A DNA stretch of 64,000 nt, from contig NZ_SOEB01000006.1 of assembly GCF_004365965.1 (NCBI RefSeq), positions 124,001 through 188,000 of the forward strand, written 5' to 3'. This document shows positions 42,311-50,300 of this stretch, piece by piece. The notes beneath the pieces are model-generated. The model ran no database searches and was not told where the DNA came from. It saw nothing but the letters and a program-made list of their open reading frames with translations. This DNA comes from Rhodovulum visakhapatnamense. Lineage in GTDB: Bacteria > Pseudomonadota > Alphaproteobacteria > Rhodobacterales > Rhodobacteraceae. Made by a program: the position numbers and the translations under genes. Positions within the stretch are counted from its first letter, which is position 1. Each line of letters starts with the position of its first letter.

Positions 42311-43693
42311 CTAGACCGCGGCCTCGTCGAAATCGGTGGGCAGGCGCAGCCGCACCAGCGTGCCGCGGCCGCCGCGGAACGGGCTGACGATTTCCAGCCC
42401 GTGGCCATCGCCGAAATAATGCCGCATCCGGCTGTCGACATTGTGCAGCCCGATGCTCTTGCGGCCGCTGCGGTCGGCAACGCCCGCCAGAACCTGGATC
42501 CGCCGTTCGGTCGGGATGCCGTCGCCATTGTCGACGATGTCCACGATCACGTCATGGCCGTCGCGATAGGCGGTGATATCGATCAGACCGCCGCTTTCGC
42601 GCGGTTCGATCGCGTAGTTCATGCAGTTTTCCACGATCGGCTGCAGGACCATGAAGGGGCAGGTCACCTCGGCCAGATCGGCGGGCAGGTCGATCGAGAA
42701 GGTGAAGCGGTCGCCCAGCCGCAGCCGCAACAGGAACAGGTAGTTCTTGACGTGATCGACCTCGGTCGCGAGCGGCACGAACTGGGTGCCGCTTTTCTTG
42801 AGGATATACCGCATCATGTCGGCAAAGGCATGGACCGTGTTTTCGGTCTGCGCCGCGTCCTCGATCAGCGCGAGCCGACCGATGGTGTTGAGCACGTTGA
42901 ACAGGAAATGCGGGTTCACCTGATAGGACAGGGCCTGCAGTTCCGCCTCGCGGAGCGAACGTTCCAGTTCGGCCCGGCGCTTGGATTCCTCCATCAGCCG
43001 CAGGTTCTTGGCGTAAAGCTCCTGGGTGACGCTGCTGGAATAGCTTTCCTCGACGATATGCGAGGCGATGTAGAACAGCGAATAGGCCGCCGAGCGGAGC
43101 CGCCCGTAGGAAATCTCGCCGATGTCATGGTAAAGCGCCATCAGGCGCGGGTCCTCGCGCCAGGACGCCTCGACCGGGAAGAGGCCCGACAGGTCCACCA
43201 GGTCGGGCGCCATCTCGCCGGGCCGCATCTTGACCTGGCCGCAGATCACCGCGCCCAGATATTCGCCCCGCATGATGATCGGCGCGGCGAAGTCGACGAG
43301 GCCCGCATGGCATTTGTAGATCGAGGGATCGCCGGTCGACAGCGCCGTGCGCCCGCCCACCGCGTCGCAGTGATAGCACCGCTCGCGCCATTTCGGATGG
43401 TGCCGGATCGTGTCGCAGAAGGAACTGAACCCGCTTGGCCTTGTGACCGGCTCGCCTTCGGGGTCGACGATCACCATCGCCACCCCCACCGCCGCGCTGA
43501 AGTTGTCCTGTACCTTCTGCAGCATGTCGACGCTCATGAGGTCGGCAAGGCGCTGGCGGCGGGCGGCTTTTGCTTCGAGGGTCTCGCCGCCGCCGCGGGG
43601 GGAAGGTGTATTATTTATGCATGAATTCGGACGGGGCTCGGATGTCAGTTGCAAGCCTTCTGCAAGGCGACCGCCCGATCCGTCCGCTCCCAT
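42311..43693 (-). CDS. PocR-domain sensor histidine kinase, LytS type
   Basis: A 460-residue sensor without membrane helices. A PocR ligand domain spans about 50-215 (LQKVQDNFSAAVGVAMVIVD, then CYHCDAVGG and KCHAGLVDFAAPI). A coiled coil (225-252) leads to a His_kinase domain with His262 in NPHFLFN and an HATPase part with ENCMNYAIEP, DNGDGIP and GLHNVDSRM. PocR domains occur in propanediol regulators and may bind small hydrocarbon derivatives. ATG 43693 overlaps the metK end by 49 nt and has GAGGGG upstream; ATG 43537 would cut into the PocR domain, so the start is not certain. Confidence 0.88.
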   Translation of the reverse strand: MGADGSGGRLAEGLQLTSEPRPNSCINNTPSPRGGGETLEAKAARRQRLADLMSVDMLQKVQDNFSAAVGVAMVIVDPEGEPVTRPSGFSSFCDTIRHHPKWRERCYHCDAVGGRTALSTGDPSIYKCHAGLVDFAAPIIMRGEYLGAVICGQVKMRPGEMAPDLVDLSGLFPVEASWREDPRLMALYHDIGEISYGRLRSAAYSLFYIASHIVEESYSSSVTQELYAKNLRLMEESKRRAELERSLREAELQALSYQVNPHFLFNVLNTIGRLALIEDAAQTENTVHAFADMMRYILKKSGTQFVPLATEVDHVKNYLFLLRLRLGDRFTFSIDLPADLAEVTCPFMVLQPIVENCMNYAIEPRESGGLIDITAYRDGHDVIVDIVDNGDGIPTERRIQVLAGVADRSGRKSIGLHNVDSRMRHYFGDGHGLEIVSPFRGGRGTLVRLRLPTDFDEAAV

Positions 43694-44787
43694 GGGAACC
43701 CCTCTGTGTCCCGCCCAAAATGCCCGTAGGCCGCCGTTCTTTCGAAGATCGGCCGACGAAGCTCCAAGGTTTCGATCATTCCCGCCACCGAAAGCGGGAA
43801 GACCGACCGGACCGCTTTTTCAAGCTTGTCCGGATCTGTCTCGCAGCCAGAAGGTAAGGTAATCCCTACCATCTCGGGAAGTAACTGACCTATCGCAAAT
43901 GCGAGCGATACTTCACAACTTTGTGCGATCCGTGCTGCGACGATATTTTTCGCGATATAGCGGCACATGTAGGCCGCCGTGCGGTCGACCTTGGTCGAAT
44001 CCTTGCCGGAAAACGCCCCGCCGCCGTGGCGCCCGATGCCGCCATAGGTGTCGACCATCAGCTTGCGGCCGGTCAGCCCGGTATCGGCGGCGGGCCCGCC
44101 CAGCACGAACCGGCCGGTGGGGTTGATCAGCACCCGCGTATCGGCCCGCAGCCAGTGCCCCATCACCGGCGCGACCACCTCTTCGATCAGGCCGCGCAGC
44201 ATGTCCTCGCGGGTGACGCAGGGGTCGTGCTGGGCCGACAGGACCAGGCTGCGCAGGATCGCGGGGCGTCCGTCGGCGTCGTTTTCGAAGGTGACCTGGG
44301 CCTTGCCGTCGGGACGCAGCCAGGGCAGGCGGCCGGAATGGCGCACCTCGGCCAGGGTCTCGGTCAGCCGGTGGGCATAATGGATCGCGGCGGGCATCAG
44401 CGTCGGGGTTTCGTCGCAGGCGAAGCCGTAGAAGATGCCCTGATCGCCCGCGCCCAGTTCGGCGTCGCGCGACACGCCCATGGCGATGTCGGGCGATTGT
44501 TCGTGCAGGTCGGTCAGGATGAAGCAGCCCTCGGCATCGAAACCGAGGTCGGGATCGTCATAGCCGATCCGGCGCAGCACGCCGCGGGCCACGGCGGCCA
44601 CGTCCACATGGGCGGTCGAGGTGATCTCGCCCGCGATATGCAGGGTATTGCCCGACGCCAGGACCTCGGCGGCGACGCGCGCCATCGGGTCCCGGGTCAG
44701 GTAGGCATCGAGGATCGCGTCGGAGACCTGGTCGCAGACCTTGTCCGGGTGGCCTTCGGTGACTGATTCAGAGCTTGTGTACGACAT
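43645..44787 (-). CDS. metK: S-adenosylmethionine synthetase encoded inside the microcompartment locus
   Basis: A 380-residue methionine adenosyltransferase. Landmarks are SVTEGHPDKVCDQVSDAILD at the N-terminus (ATP-binding His), GAGDQGIFYGFA near residues 117-128 and GGGAFSGKDSTKVDRTAAY with the phosphate-binding loop. It makes SAM from ATP and methionine. Lying directly after the glycyl-radical activase gene, it probably supplies SAM for radical formation. The 3' end (about 43840-43980) is richer in A/T and in codons rare in the neighbours, hinting at a distinct history. A housekeeping metK is expected elsewhere in the genome. Confidence 0.93.
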   Translation of the reverse strand: MSYTSSESVTEGHPDKVCDQVSDAILDAYLTRDPMARVAAEVLASGNTLHIAGEITSTAHVDVAAVARGVLRRIGYDDPDLGFDAEGCFILTDLHEQSPDIAMGVSRDAELGAGDQGIFYGFACDETPTLMPAAIHYAHRLTETLAEVRHSGRLPWLRPDGKAQVTFENDADGRPAILRSLVLSAQHDPCVTREDMLRGLIEEVVAPVMGHWLRADTRVLINPTGRFVLGGPAADTGLTGRKLMVDTYGGIGRHGGGAFSGKDSTKVDRTAAYMCRYIAKNIVAARIAQSCEVSLAFAIGQLLPEMVGITLPSGCETDPDKLEKAVRSVFPLSVAGMIETLELRRPIFERTAAYGHFGRDTEGFPWERTDRAVALQKACN

Positions 44788-44823
44788 GTCCGACGCCTTC
44801 TTCGCTGTAGCGCGCGGCCGGGG

Positions 44824-45741
44824 TCAGCCCCCGATCACGCATTTCAGGCCGTGGCTTTCGATCTTTTCGACCAGCGGGGCCACTTCCTCGGGTTTCATGT
44901 TCGGCGTGTTGCCCATCGGATAGGACCGGCCGAGCAGGGCGTATTTGTTCTCGCCGAACGAGTGGTATGGCAGCAGGTGCACGGTATCGACGCCGGGCAT
45001 CAGCTTGGCGAAGCAGGCCACGGCCTCGGCCGCCTCGACGGTGTCATTGACGCCCGGAACCACCGGGATGCGCACCACGGTGTGGGTCAGCGACGAGATG
45101 CAAAGCGCGTTTTCCAGGATGATCCGGTTTTCCACACCGGTCTGGGCGACGTGCACCTGGGGGTCGATGGCCTTCATGTCGAGCAGCACGTGATCGACAT
45201 GGGGGATCACATCGCGCACGATCTCGCGCGTCGTGTAGCCCGTCGTTTCCATCGCGGTATTCCAGCCCTGCTCGTGGCAGGCCATCAGCAGATGCTTGGC
45301 GAACTGGTGCTGAAAGAGCGGCTCGCCGCCCGACAGCGTCACGCCGCCGCCCGAGCGGCGATAGTGGATCGCGTCCTTGCGAAGTTCCTGCATGACCTGG
45401 GCCACGGTCATCTTCTTGCCCGAGATGGTCAGCGCCTGGGTCGGGCAGACCCCGGCGCAGGTGCCGCATTTGACGCATTTGTCCCGGTCGACGAAGCCCG
45501 GATTCGTGGGCGCCAGCGCCTGGGTCGGGCAGACCGGCACGCATTGGCCGCATTTGATGCAGCTCGACGCACGGAAGAACAGTTCCGGCTCGGGGCTCTG
45601 GCTTTCGGGGTTCGAGCACCAGCGGCAGCGCAGCGGGCAGCCCTTGAGAAAGACGATGGTGCGCAGGCCCGGGCCGTCATGGATCGAATAGCGCTGGATG
45701 TCGAAGACCGTGCCTTCTTTGTCGAAATCGATGTCGGACAT
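44824..45741 (-). CDS. Glycyl-radical enzyme activase (radical SAM) with two 4Fe-4S motifs
   Basis: A 305-residue activating enzyme. The radical-SAM cluster motif is Cys35-x3-Cys39-x2-Cys42 in GCPLRCRWC. An inserted ferredoxin-like segment has two CxxCxxCxxxC sets (Cys61/64/67/71 and Cys89/92/95/99). GGGVTLSGGEPLF follows. This architecture fits activases of B12-independent glycerol/propanediol dehydratases and choline lyase. It abstracts a hydrogen from Gly821 of the dehydratase using SAM. GGAAGGGA lies about 7 nt before the ATG. The metK gene follows immediately. Confidence 0.93.
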   Translation of the reverse strand: MSDIDFDKEGTVFDIQRYSIHDGPGLRTIVFLKGCPLRCRWCSNPESQSPEPELFFRASSCIKCGQCVPVCPTQALAPTNPGFVDRDKCVKCGTCAGVCPTQALTISGKKMTVAQVMQELRKDAIHYRRSGGGVTLSGGEPLFQHQFAKHLLMACHEQGWNTAMETTGYTTREIVRDVIPHVDHVLLDMKAIDPQVHVAQTGVENRIILENALCISSLTHTVVRIPVVPGVNDTVEAAEAVACFAKLMPGVDTVHLLPYHSFGENKYALLGRSYPMGNTPNMKPEEVAPLVEKIESHGLKCVIGG

Positions 45742-45789
45742 CTTTTTGTCCCTTCCGTTTGTCTTGCCGCCGCTGCGTTGGGCGGCTGG

Positions 45790-46092
45790 TCAGAAGGCGG
45801 GGCCTTGCGCCGCCTCGATTGCCGCCATCGCCGCCCGCACGGCCGAGGTCTCGCCCAGGATCGCCAGCGTCGTGGTGGTCTGGGGGCAGGACCCGAAAAG
45901 CTCGACCGTGTAGACGTTGGCCGCCTTTCCGGCCACGTCAGCGAAGTAGAAGAGATCAGGGACGCTGGTCTGGACGAGCCCCATCGCAGAGATCGGATTC
46001 GCCTCGATCCATTTCCGGGTATGCGGGGCGATGCGCCGGGTGAGCATATCCATGATATTCTCTTGCGGCGCGTTGATGATCCTCGTGTTCAT
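45790..46092 (-). CDS. GrpU-like BMC-domain shell protein with GSCP motif
   Basis: A 100-residue shell protein with one divergent BMC domain at about residues 34-97 (AMGLVQTSVPDLFYFADVAGKAANV, then LAILGETSAVRAAMAAIEAA). An N-terminal extension of about 30 residues precedes it. The loop facing the hexamer pore reads FGSCPQ with Cys69. GrpU-type shell proteins of glycyl-radical microcompartments are known to bind an Fe-S cluster in the central pore, and the Cys here is placed to do that. It lies between the aldehyde dehydrogenase and activase genes. ATG 46092 is assumed; an in-frame ATG at 46053 is an alternative. Confidence 0.82.
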   Translation of the reverse strand: MNTRIINAPQENIMDMLTRRIAPHTRKWIEANPISAMGLVQTSVPDLFYFADVAGKAANVYTVELFGSCPQTTTTLAILGETSAVRAAMAAIEAAQGPAF

Positions 46093-46141
46093 GGTCCCGT
46101 TTCCCCTGATCTCTTCCCCAAAGTTTCTGCCGACGCCCGCC

Positions 46142-47827
46142 TCAGCGGACGTTCAGCGCCTCGACCATCACGCATTTGCGCTTGCGGGCGAACGACTTGG
46201 GCGAGGTCAGCCCTTCGCCGGTCGGACCCGCGATCGTGAAGGTCGCGTAGCCTTCGCCGCCGACACCGAGCCCGGCATAGGACGGCCCGTTCTTGACGAA
46301 GATCGTGGTCTGGATGAGCTTCGCCATCTTGGTCAGCTTGCGCACGTTGTTCGAGTGCATCATCGCGGTGTGGCGGTTGCCGTGTTCCAGCTCGACCGCC
46401 AGGTCGATGGCATCGTCGACGCTGGGCGCGCGGACCACCGGCAGGATCGGCATCATCAGCTCTTCCTGCACGAAGACATGGTCCTTGTCGGCTTCGGTCA
46501 GGATCACCTTGACGTCCTCGCCGACGGTGATGCCGATCAGGCCCAGCAGATGCGCGGCACTCTTGCCGACGCAGGAGGTTTGCGGCCCGCCCTTCTGGTT
46601 GATGACCACGCCCTCAAGCTGCTTGATGACCGCCGGGTCCTTGATCAGGTAGGCGCCGCATTTCTGCATTTCCGAAATCAGGTAGTCGGCGATCTGGTTG
46701 ACCGCGATCACTTCCTTCTCGGCGATGCAGGGAAGGTTGTTGTCGAAGCTGCAGCCGTTGACGATGTCGCGCGCCGCCTTCTCGATGTCGGCGGTCTCGT
46801 CGACCACCACCGGCGGGTTGCCCGCACCGGCGCCGATGGCTTTCTTGCCGGTCGACATGACGGTCTTGACGATGCCCGGGCCGCCGGTCGCGACCAGCAT
46901 CCGCACCTTCGGATGGGCCATCATCGCGTTGGTGTTGTCGATCGAGGGGTCCTGCACCGTCACCACGAGGTTCGCGGGTGCCCCGAGCGTGGCCAGCTTG
47001 CGGTTGATCAGCTTGACCACCAGAAGCGAGACCTTCTTGGCGCGCGGGTGGGGGCTGAAGACGGCCGCGTTGCCCGCGGCCAGCATGCCGATCGCGTTGC
47101 AGATGATGGTCTCGGTCGGGTTGGTGGTCGGGCAGATCGCGCCGATCACGCCGAAGGGCGAATATTCGACGAGCGTCAGGCCCTCGTCGCCGCTGAGCGC
47201 CTCGGTCGTCAGATCCTCGATCCCCGGGGTCTTTTCGCAGGCCAGCCGGTTCTTGATGATCTTGTGGGCGGCATTGCCCATGCCGGTGTCGTTGGCCGCC
47301 ATGTGCGAGATCCGCTCGAGCGTGCCGTTCGACAGGATCACCTCGCGGATGCCGTCGGTAAAGCGTTTGCGGGCGGCCATGGTGCAGAAGAGGTACTGCC
47401 GCTGGGCCAGTTCGGCCGCCGCGACGGCTTCGTCCATGCTCGCGAAGACGCCGTCGCCGAGCGTAGTCGCCTCCTCGTCCGAAACGGCGACCGCCTCGGA
47501 CCCGGCCGAATGCGGACAGACCGTGCATGGCTGCTTGTCGCCGAGCGCGCGGGCGACGAGGCCGTTGACGATATCGTCGAGCGGATCGTCCGAGGGATGC
47601 GCCTTGGACCAGCAGCAGCGTTTCGAGCCGGGCACGTAGTCCGGTTGCGCCGCCTCTGCCGCCGCCGGGGCAGAGCCCGTTTCGGCCAGGATCTGCGCCA
47701 CGAGGTCGGACATGGGCTTGCCGCTTTTCGGCTGGGCCGGGGGCGTGCCCGCCCCGATATTGGCCGCCGCGCTGCCATAGCCGTTCAGCACCTGGGCCAC
47801 GGCGTCGCTGATATCCTTGTCGTTCAT
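46142..47827 (-). CDS. pduP: CoA-acylating propionaldehyde dehydrogenase, PduP-like, with extended N-terminus
   Basis: A 561-residue aldehyde dehydrogenase turning propionaldehyde, CoA and NAD+ into propionyl-CoA. The core starts near residue 125 (MDEAVAAAELAQRQ). Catalytic Cys367 is in FDNNLPCIAEKEV and SPFGVIGAICPTTNPTETI is cofactor region. The first 110 residues are unusual: three amphipathic encapsulation-peptide-like helices (5-16, 40-50, 82-95) joined by Ala/Pro/Gly linkers, plus a Cys cluster (Cys71, Cys72, Cys101, Cys104, His106). PduP normally has one such helix of about 18 residues. GAAGGAG precedes the ATG. It acts inside the shell and passes propionyl-CoA to PduL. Confidence 0.9.
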   Translation of the reverse strand: MNDKDISDAVAQVLNGYGSAAANIGAGTPPAQPKSGKPMSDLVAQILAETGSAPAAAEAAQPDYVPGSKRCCWSKAHPSDDPLDDIVNGLVARALGDKQPCTVCPHSAGSEAVAVSDEEATTLGDGVFASMDEAVAAAELAQRQYLFCTMAARKRFTDGIREVILSNGTLERISHMAANDTGMGNAAHKIIKNRLACEKTPGIEDLTTEALSGDEGLTLVEYSPFGVIGAICPTTNPTETIICNAIGMLAAGNAAVFSPHPRAKKVSLLVVKLINRKLATLGAPANLVVTVQDPSIDNTNAMMAHPKVRMLVATGGPGIVKTVMSTGKKAIGAGAGNPPVVVDETADIEKAARDIVNGCSFDNNLPCIAEKEVIAVNQIADYLISEMQKCGAYLIKDPAVIKQLEGVVINQKGGPQTSCVGKSAAHLLGLIGITVGEDVKVILTEADKDHVFVQEELMMPILPVVRAPSVDDAIDLAVELEHGNRHTAMMHSNNVRKLTKMAKLIQTTIFVKNGPSYAGLGVGGEGYATFTIAGPTGEGLTSPKSFARKRKCVMVEALNVR

Positions 47828-47864
47828 CTTTCCGCTCCTTCTTCGGGGCCGAGCCCCAATCCGT

Positions 47865-48347
47865 TCAAATTCCGTTCAGGGCCTGGCGCGCGATGGCCAT
47901 GTCCTCGTCGACGGTGCCGCCGCTGATCCCGACGGCGCCGATCACGGTGCCGCCGCGGCGGACCGGAAGCCCGCCGCCGAACAGGACGACGCGGCCGTCG
48001 AGCGTCGCCTCGACCCCGAAGAGCATCCCGCCCGGCTGGGCCTGGCGGCCCAGCTCGTCGGTGCCCATGCGAAACGCGGCGGCGGTCCAGGCCTTGCCTG
48101 GGGCCAGCGTCGCGCTGGCGGGCAGGCTGCCCTCCATCCTGTGGAAGAGGATCTGGGCGCCGGTCGCGTCGGCCACCGCGATCACCATCGGCACGCCCAT
48201 CGCCGCCGAGGCGGCCTGGGCGCGGGCCGCGATGGCCTCGGCCTCGGCCAGGGTCAGCGACGGGGTCGGGGCGGCGGGCAGGGCGCGCCGTTCCAGCGCG
48301 GCCGTGACCAGCCGTTCGATCAGTTGGGCGTCGATATCGCAGTGCAT
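47865..48347 (-). CDS. GlcG/HbpS-like (DUF336) protein, PduO C-terminal-like
   Basis: A 160-residue protein of the GlcG/HbpS/PduO-C family: LTLAEAEAIAARAQAASAAMGVPMVIAVADATGAQILFHRMEG, then KAWTAAAFRM and GGLPVRRGGTVIGAVGISGGTVDEDMAIA. Some members bind haem or cobalamin; the role in microcompartments is unclear. Here the ATP:cobalamin transferase half of PduO is absent, in keeping with a B12-free pathway. ATG 48347 follows a GGGAGA site and starts the family; a longer reading to 48404 overlaps the BMC-P gene. The N-terminal helix (DAQLIERLVTAALERRA) could itself serve as a targeting helix. Confidence 0.85.
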   Translation of the reverse strand: MHCDIDAQLIERLVTAALERRALPAAPTPSLTLAEAEAIAARAQAASAAMGVPMVIAVADATGAQILFHRMEGSLPASATLAPGKAWTAAAFRMGTDELGRQAQPGGMLFGVEATLDGRVVLFGGGLPVRRGGTVIGAVGISGGTVDEDMAIARQALNGI

Positions 48348-48360
48348 GTCCGGGTCTCCC

Positions 48361-48627
48361 TCAATGGGTCTCGACGGTGTCGACGATGCCGACGATCGAG
48401 GCATCCGAGACCGACTTGCCCAGCGTGCCCGCCATGCGCGCGCCGCTGCCCTTCGAAACGATTACCGTCTCGCCATAGCCCGCGCCGACCGTGTCGACGG
48501 CAATTTCGGTGAACCCGGTCGGGTCCAGCTGCGGGGTCAGCCGCGCCACGATCAGCAGTTTGGAGCCCACAAGGCTGGGGTCCTTGCTGGTCGAGACGAC
48601 GGTTCCGATCACACGTCCCAGATGCAT
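48361..48627 (-). CDS. BMC-P pentameric shell vertex protein (EutN/CcmL/PduN family)
   Basis: An 88-residue vertex protein: MHLGRVIGTVVSTSKDPSLVGSKLLIV at the N-terminus, AVDTVGAGYGETVIVSKGSGAR in the middle and DASIVGIVDTVETH at the end, all family landmarks. Pentamers cap the corners of the polyhedral shell. It lies in a frame masked by a longer shadow reading frame. AAGGAGAAGG directly upstream of ATG 48627 fixes the start. It sits 11 bp after the flavoprotein-like gene. Confidence 0.93.
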   Translation of the reverse strand: MHLGRVIGTVVSTSKDPSLVGSKLLIVARLTPQLDPTGFTEIAVDTVGAGYGETVIVSKGSGARMAGTLGKSVSDASIVGIVDTVETH

Positions 48628-48638
48628 CGCCCTTCTCC

Positions 48639-49430
48639 TTACACTCGCACGACCCGGACATGCCGGGCCCGCAATTCTTCCGCCGCCAGCGGCGTGATCA
48701 GCACGTCCGCCCCGATCCGCAACTCGGTCGAGTCCAGCGTCTGGGCCTCGCTCCGGCCGAAGACCCGCGACCCGGGCGCGGAGGGTGTCGCAGTCCTCCG
48801 GCCCGGGCCCGGCCCCCGGTCGCCCGGCCGCGGGGACGCGATGGCATCGCCCAGCTTCGCGGCCCAGGCCAGCTCGACCCCATAGCTTTCCAGTCGGACC
48901 AGATGTCCGGCCAGCATCTCGCGGAAGGCCGCGTTTCCGGTCAGCCCGCGTGCGTTGCGCTCGCGGCTTGCGGGGCAGACGCCGTCGCGCGCCACCACCA
49001 CCCGGCGGCCGCGTTCGAGCGCGCCGGTCAGCAGCGACGAGACCTCGTCCTCGGCCATGCCGAGCGAGGCGCGCGCGGCCAGTGCCACGCTGAGCGCGGG
49101 CACCACCACCAGGCCGTTGCGGCCCAGCGCGCCGTCGATATCGGTTTCCCCGGGCGCCGCCATCGGCGGGATCGCCCGCGCGCCGCCCAGCAGCCGCAGC
49201 CGTTCCGGGGTCAGAAGCCCGGCGGCGTCGGGGGTGCGGCGGATCTCGAAGCTCCAGCCCGCATCGGTCAGTTTCGACAGCGATTTCAGCGCCGGGTCGA
49301 GCCCCAGATCGGTGCCCGAAAAGAGCAGCAGCGCCGAGCGTTCGCGCGCCTTCAGCCGGGCGACGATGCGGTCCGACAGCAGGTCCAGCAGGGCCCGGTT
49401 CAGAAGCGTGTCGAGCGCGGAGCGGTCCAT
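48639..49430 (-). CDS. Microcompartment-associated flavoprotein-like/PduM-like protein
   Basis: A 263-residue protein. Residues 1-30 form an amphipathic helix (LDTLLNRALLDLLSDRIVARLKAR). The middle resembles the flavoprotein (PF02441-like) Rossmann fold: GLVVVPALSVALAARASLGMAEDEVSSLLTGALERGRRVVVARDG. A Gly/Pro/Arg-rich linker at about 200-222 leads to a C-terminal STELRIGADVLITPLAAEELRARHVRVVRV, as in PduM. Its function in the compartment is unknown; flavin binding is unproven. The ATG overlaps the EutJ-like TGA (TGATG). A GTG one codon upstream is an alternative. Confidence 0.7.
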   Translation of the reverse strand: MDRSALDTLLNRALLDLLSDRIVARLKARERSALLLFSGTDLGLDPALKSLSKLTDAGWSFEIRRTPDAAGLLTPERLRLLGGARAIPPMAAPGETDIDGALGRNGLVVVPALSVALAARASLGMAEDEVSSLLTGALERGRRVVVARDGVCPASRERNARGLTGNAAFREMLAGHLVRLESYGVELAWAAKLGDAIASPRPGDRGPGPGRRTATPSAPGSRVFGRSEAQTLDSTELRIGADVLITPLAAEELRARHVRVVRV

Positions 49431-50269
49431 CACTTGTCTCCTGTCGCCAGCGGGAACATGGCAATGCCAAGCGGCGTCACCAGCAGAGGCTCGGCCGGTT
49501 TGACGATCCGGCGGCCGGTCTGCTTGGCAAAGACGCTTTCGAACTCGCTGAAGGTGCAGGCGCCGCCCACCACATGGACCGTGTCCACATCGGGATGGGC
49601 CTGCAGGAAACGTTCGACGATGCTGGCCATCTTCTCGACCACCGGGCGGACGACCGCGAAAACCATGCGTTCATTCGCGGGATCGAGCTTTTCGGCCTCG
49701 GCCTCGTCGAAGGGCAGGCCACGCGCACCGGCCAGGACCAGGGTCATGTGGGTGCCGCCGGTGGCCTCGTCGAAGGAGGCGAGAACCTTGCCGTCCTTCA
49801 GCACGCTGATGCCGGTGGTGCCGCCGCCGACATCGACGACCGCCCCGTCCGAGACGCCCAGGAAGCGGGCGGCGGCGGCGGGTTCGTCGACGATCTCGGC
49901 CAGTTCGAAATCGGCGGCCTCGACGACATTGCCGATGGCCTTGGTACTGCCGGGATGCACCCCGGGCGGGATCGCGGCGGCGGCTTTCAGCAGCGGCCGG
50001 CCGATCCGCTTTTCAAGCTCGGCCTTCATCGCGGTCACGTCACGGACCGCGCCGATATAGTCGACGACGATGCCGTCGCGGACCACCGTCGAATGGTGGG
50101 TGATGCCCGCGACCGGGCGGTTCGACGCATCGAGCACGGCCAGCACCAGGTTCGCGGTGCCGAGGTCGACGCCGACCTTCAGCGGACCCTTGGCCCAGGC
50201 CTCGGCGGGCACCACAGACCCCGAGCGGATCAGCTCGGCGAAGTCGCGCAATGTCCTGTCGGTGCTCAT
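49430..50269 (-). CDS. eutJ: EutJ-like chaperone/actin-fold ATPase of microcompartment loci
   Basis: A 279-residue protein of the EutJ family (HSP70/actin-type ATPase fold). Phosphate loop 1 is KVGVDLGTANLVLAVLD, phosphate loop 2 GAVVDVGGGTTGISVLKDG and adenosine motif VHVVGGACTF. A role in assembly or reactivation of cargo is suspected but not established. It lies between PduL and the flavoprotein-like gene, both tightly spaced. In B12 systems reactivases such as PduGH are found instead; none is present here. Confidence 0.9.
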   Translation of the reverse strand: MSTDRTLRDFAELIRSGSVVPAEAWAKGPLKVGVDLGTANLVLAVLDASNRPVAGITHHSTVVRDGIVVDYIGAVRDVTAMKAELEKRIGRPLLKAAAAIPPGVHPGSTKAIGNVVEAADFELAEIVDEPAAAARFLGVSDGAVVDVGGGTTGISVLKDGKVLASFDEATGGTHMTLVLAGARGLPFDEAEAEKLDPANERMVFAVVRPVVEKMASIVERFLQAHPDVDTVHVVGGACTFSEFESVFAKQTGRRIVKPAEPLLVTPLGIAMFPLATGDK

Positions 50270-50300
50270 CGTTCCGTCTCCGTCTCGCTCGTCGTCCGGA

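Noticed and set aside
43600-43650. An internal promoter for the two-component genes in the A/T-rich stretch after metK
   Set aside because: ATAAATAATAC is A/T-rich, but no -35 hexamer at 16-18 bp is convincing, and the kinase start may lie upstream of it.
48361-49470. A 369-codon minus-strand frame ending in the BMC-P sequence
   Set aside because: Only its last 88 codons are real; the rest is out of frame with the flavoprotein-like gene. A strong ribosome site at the inner ATG (48627) marks the true gene.
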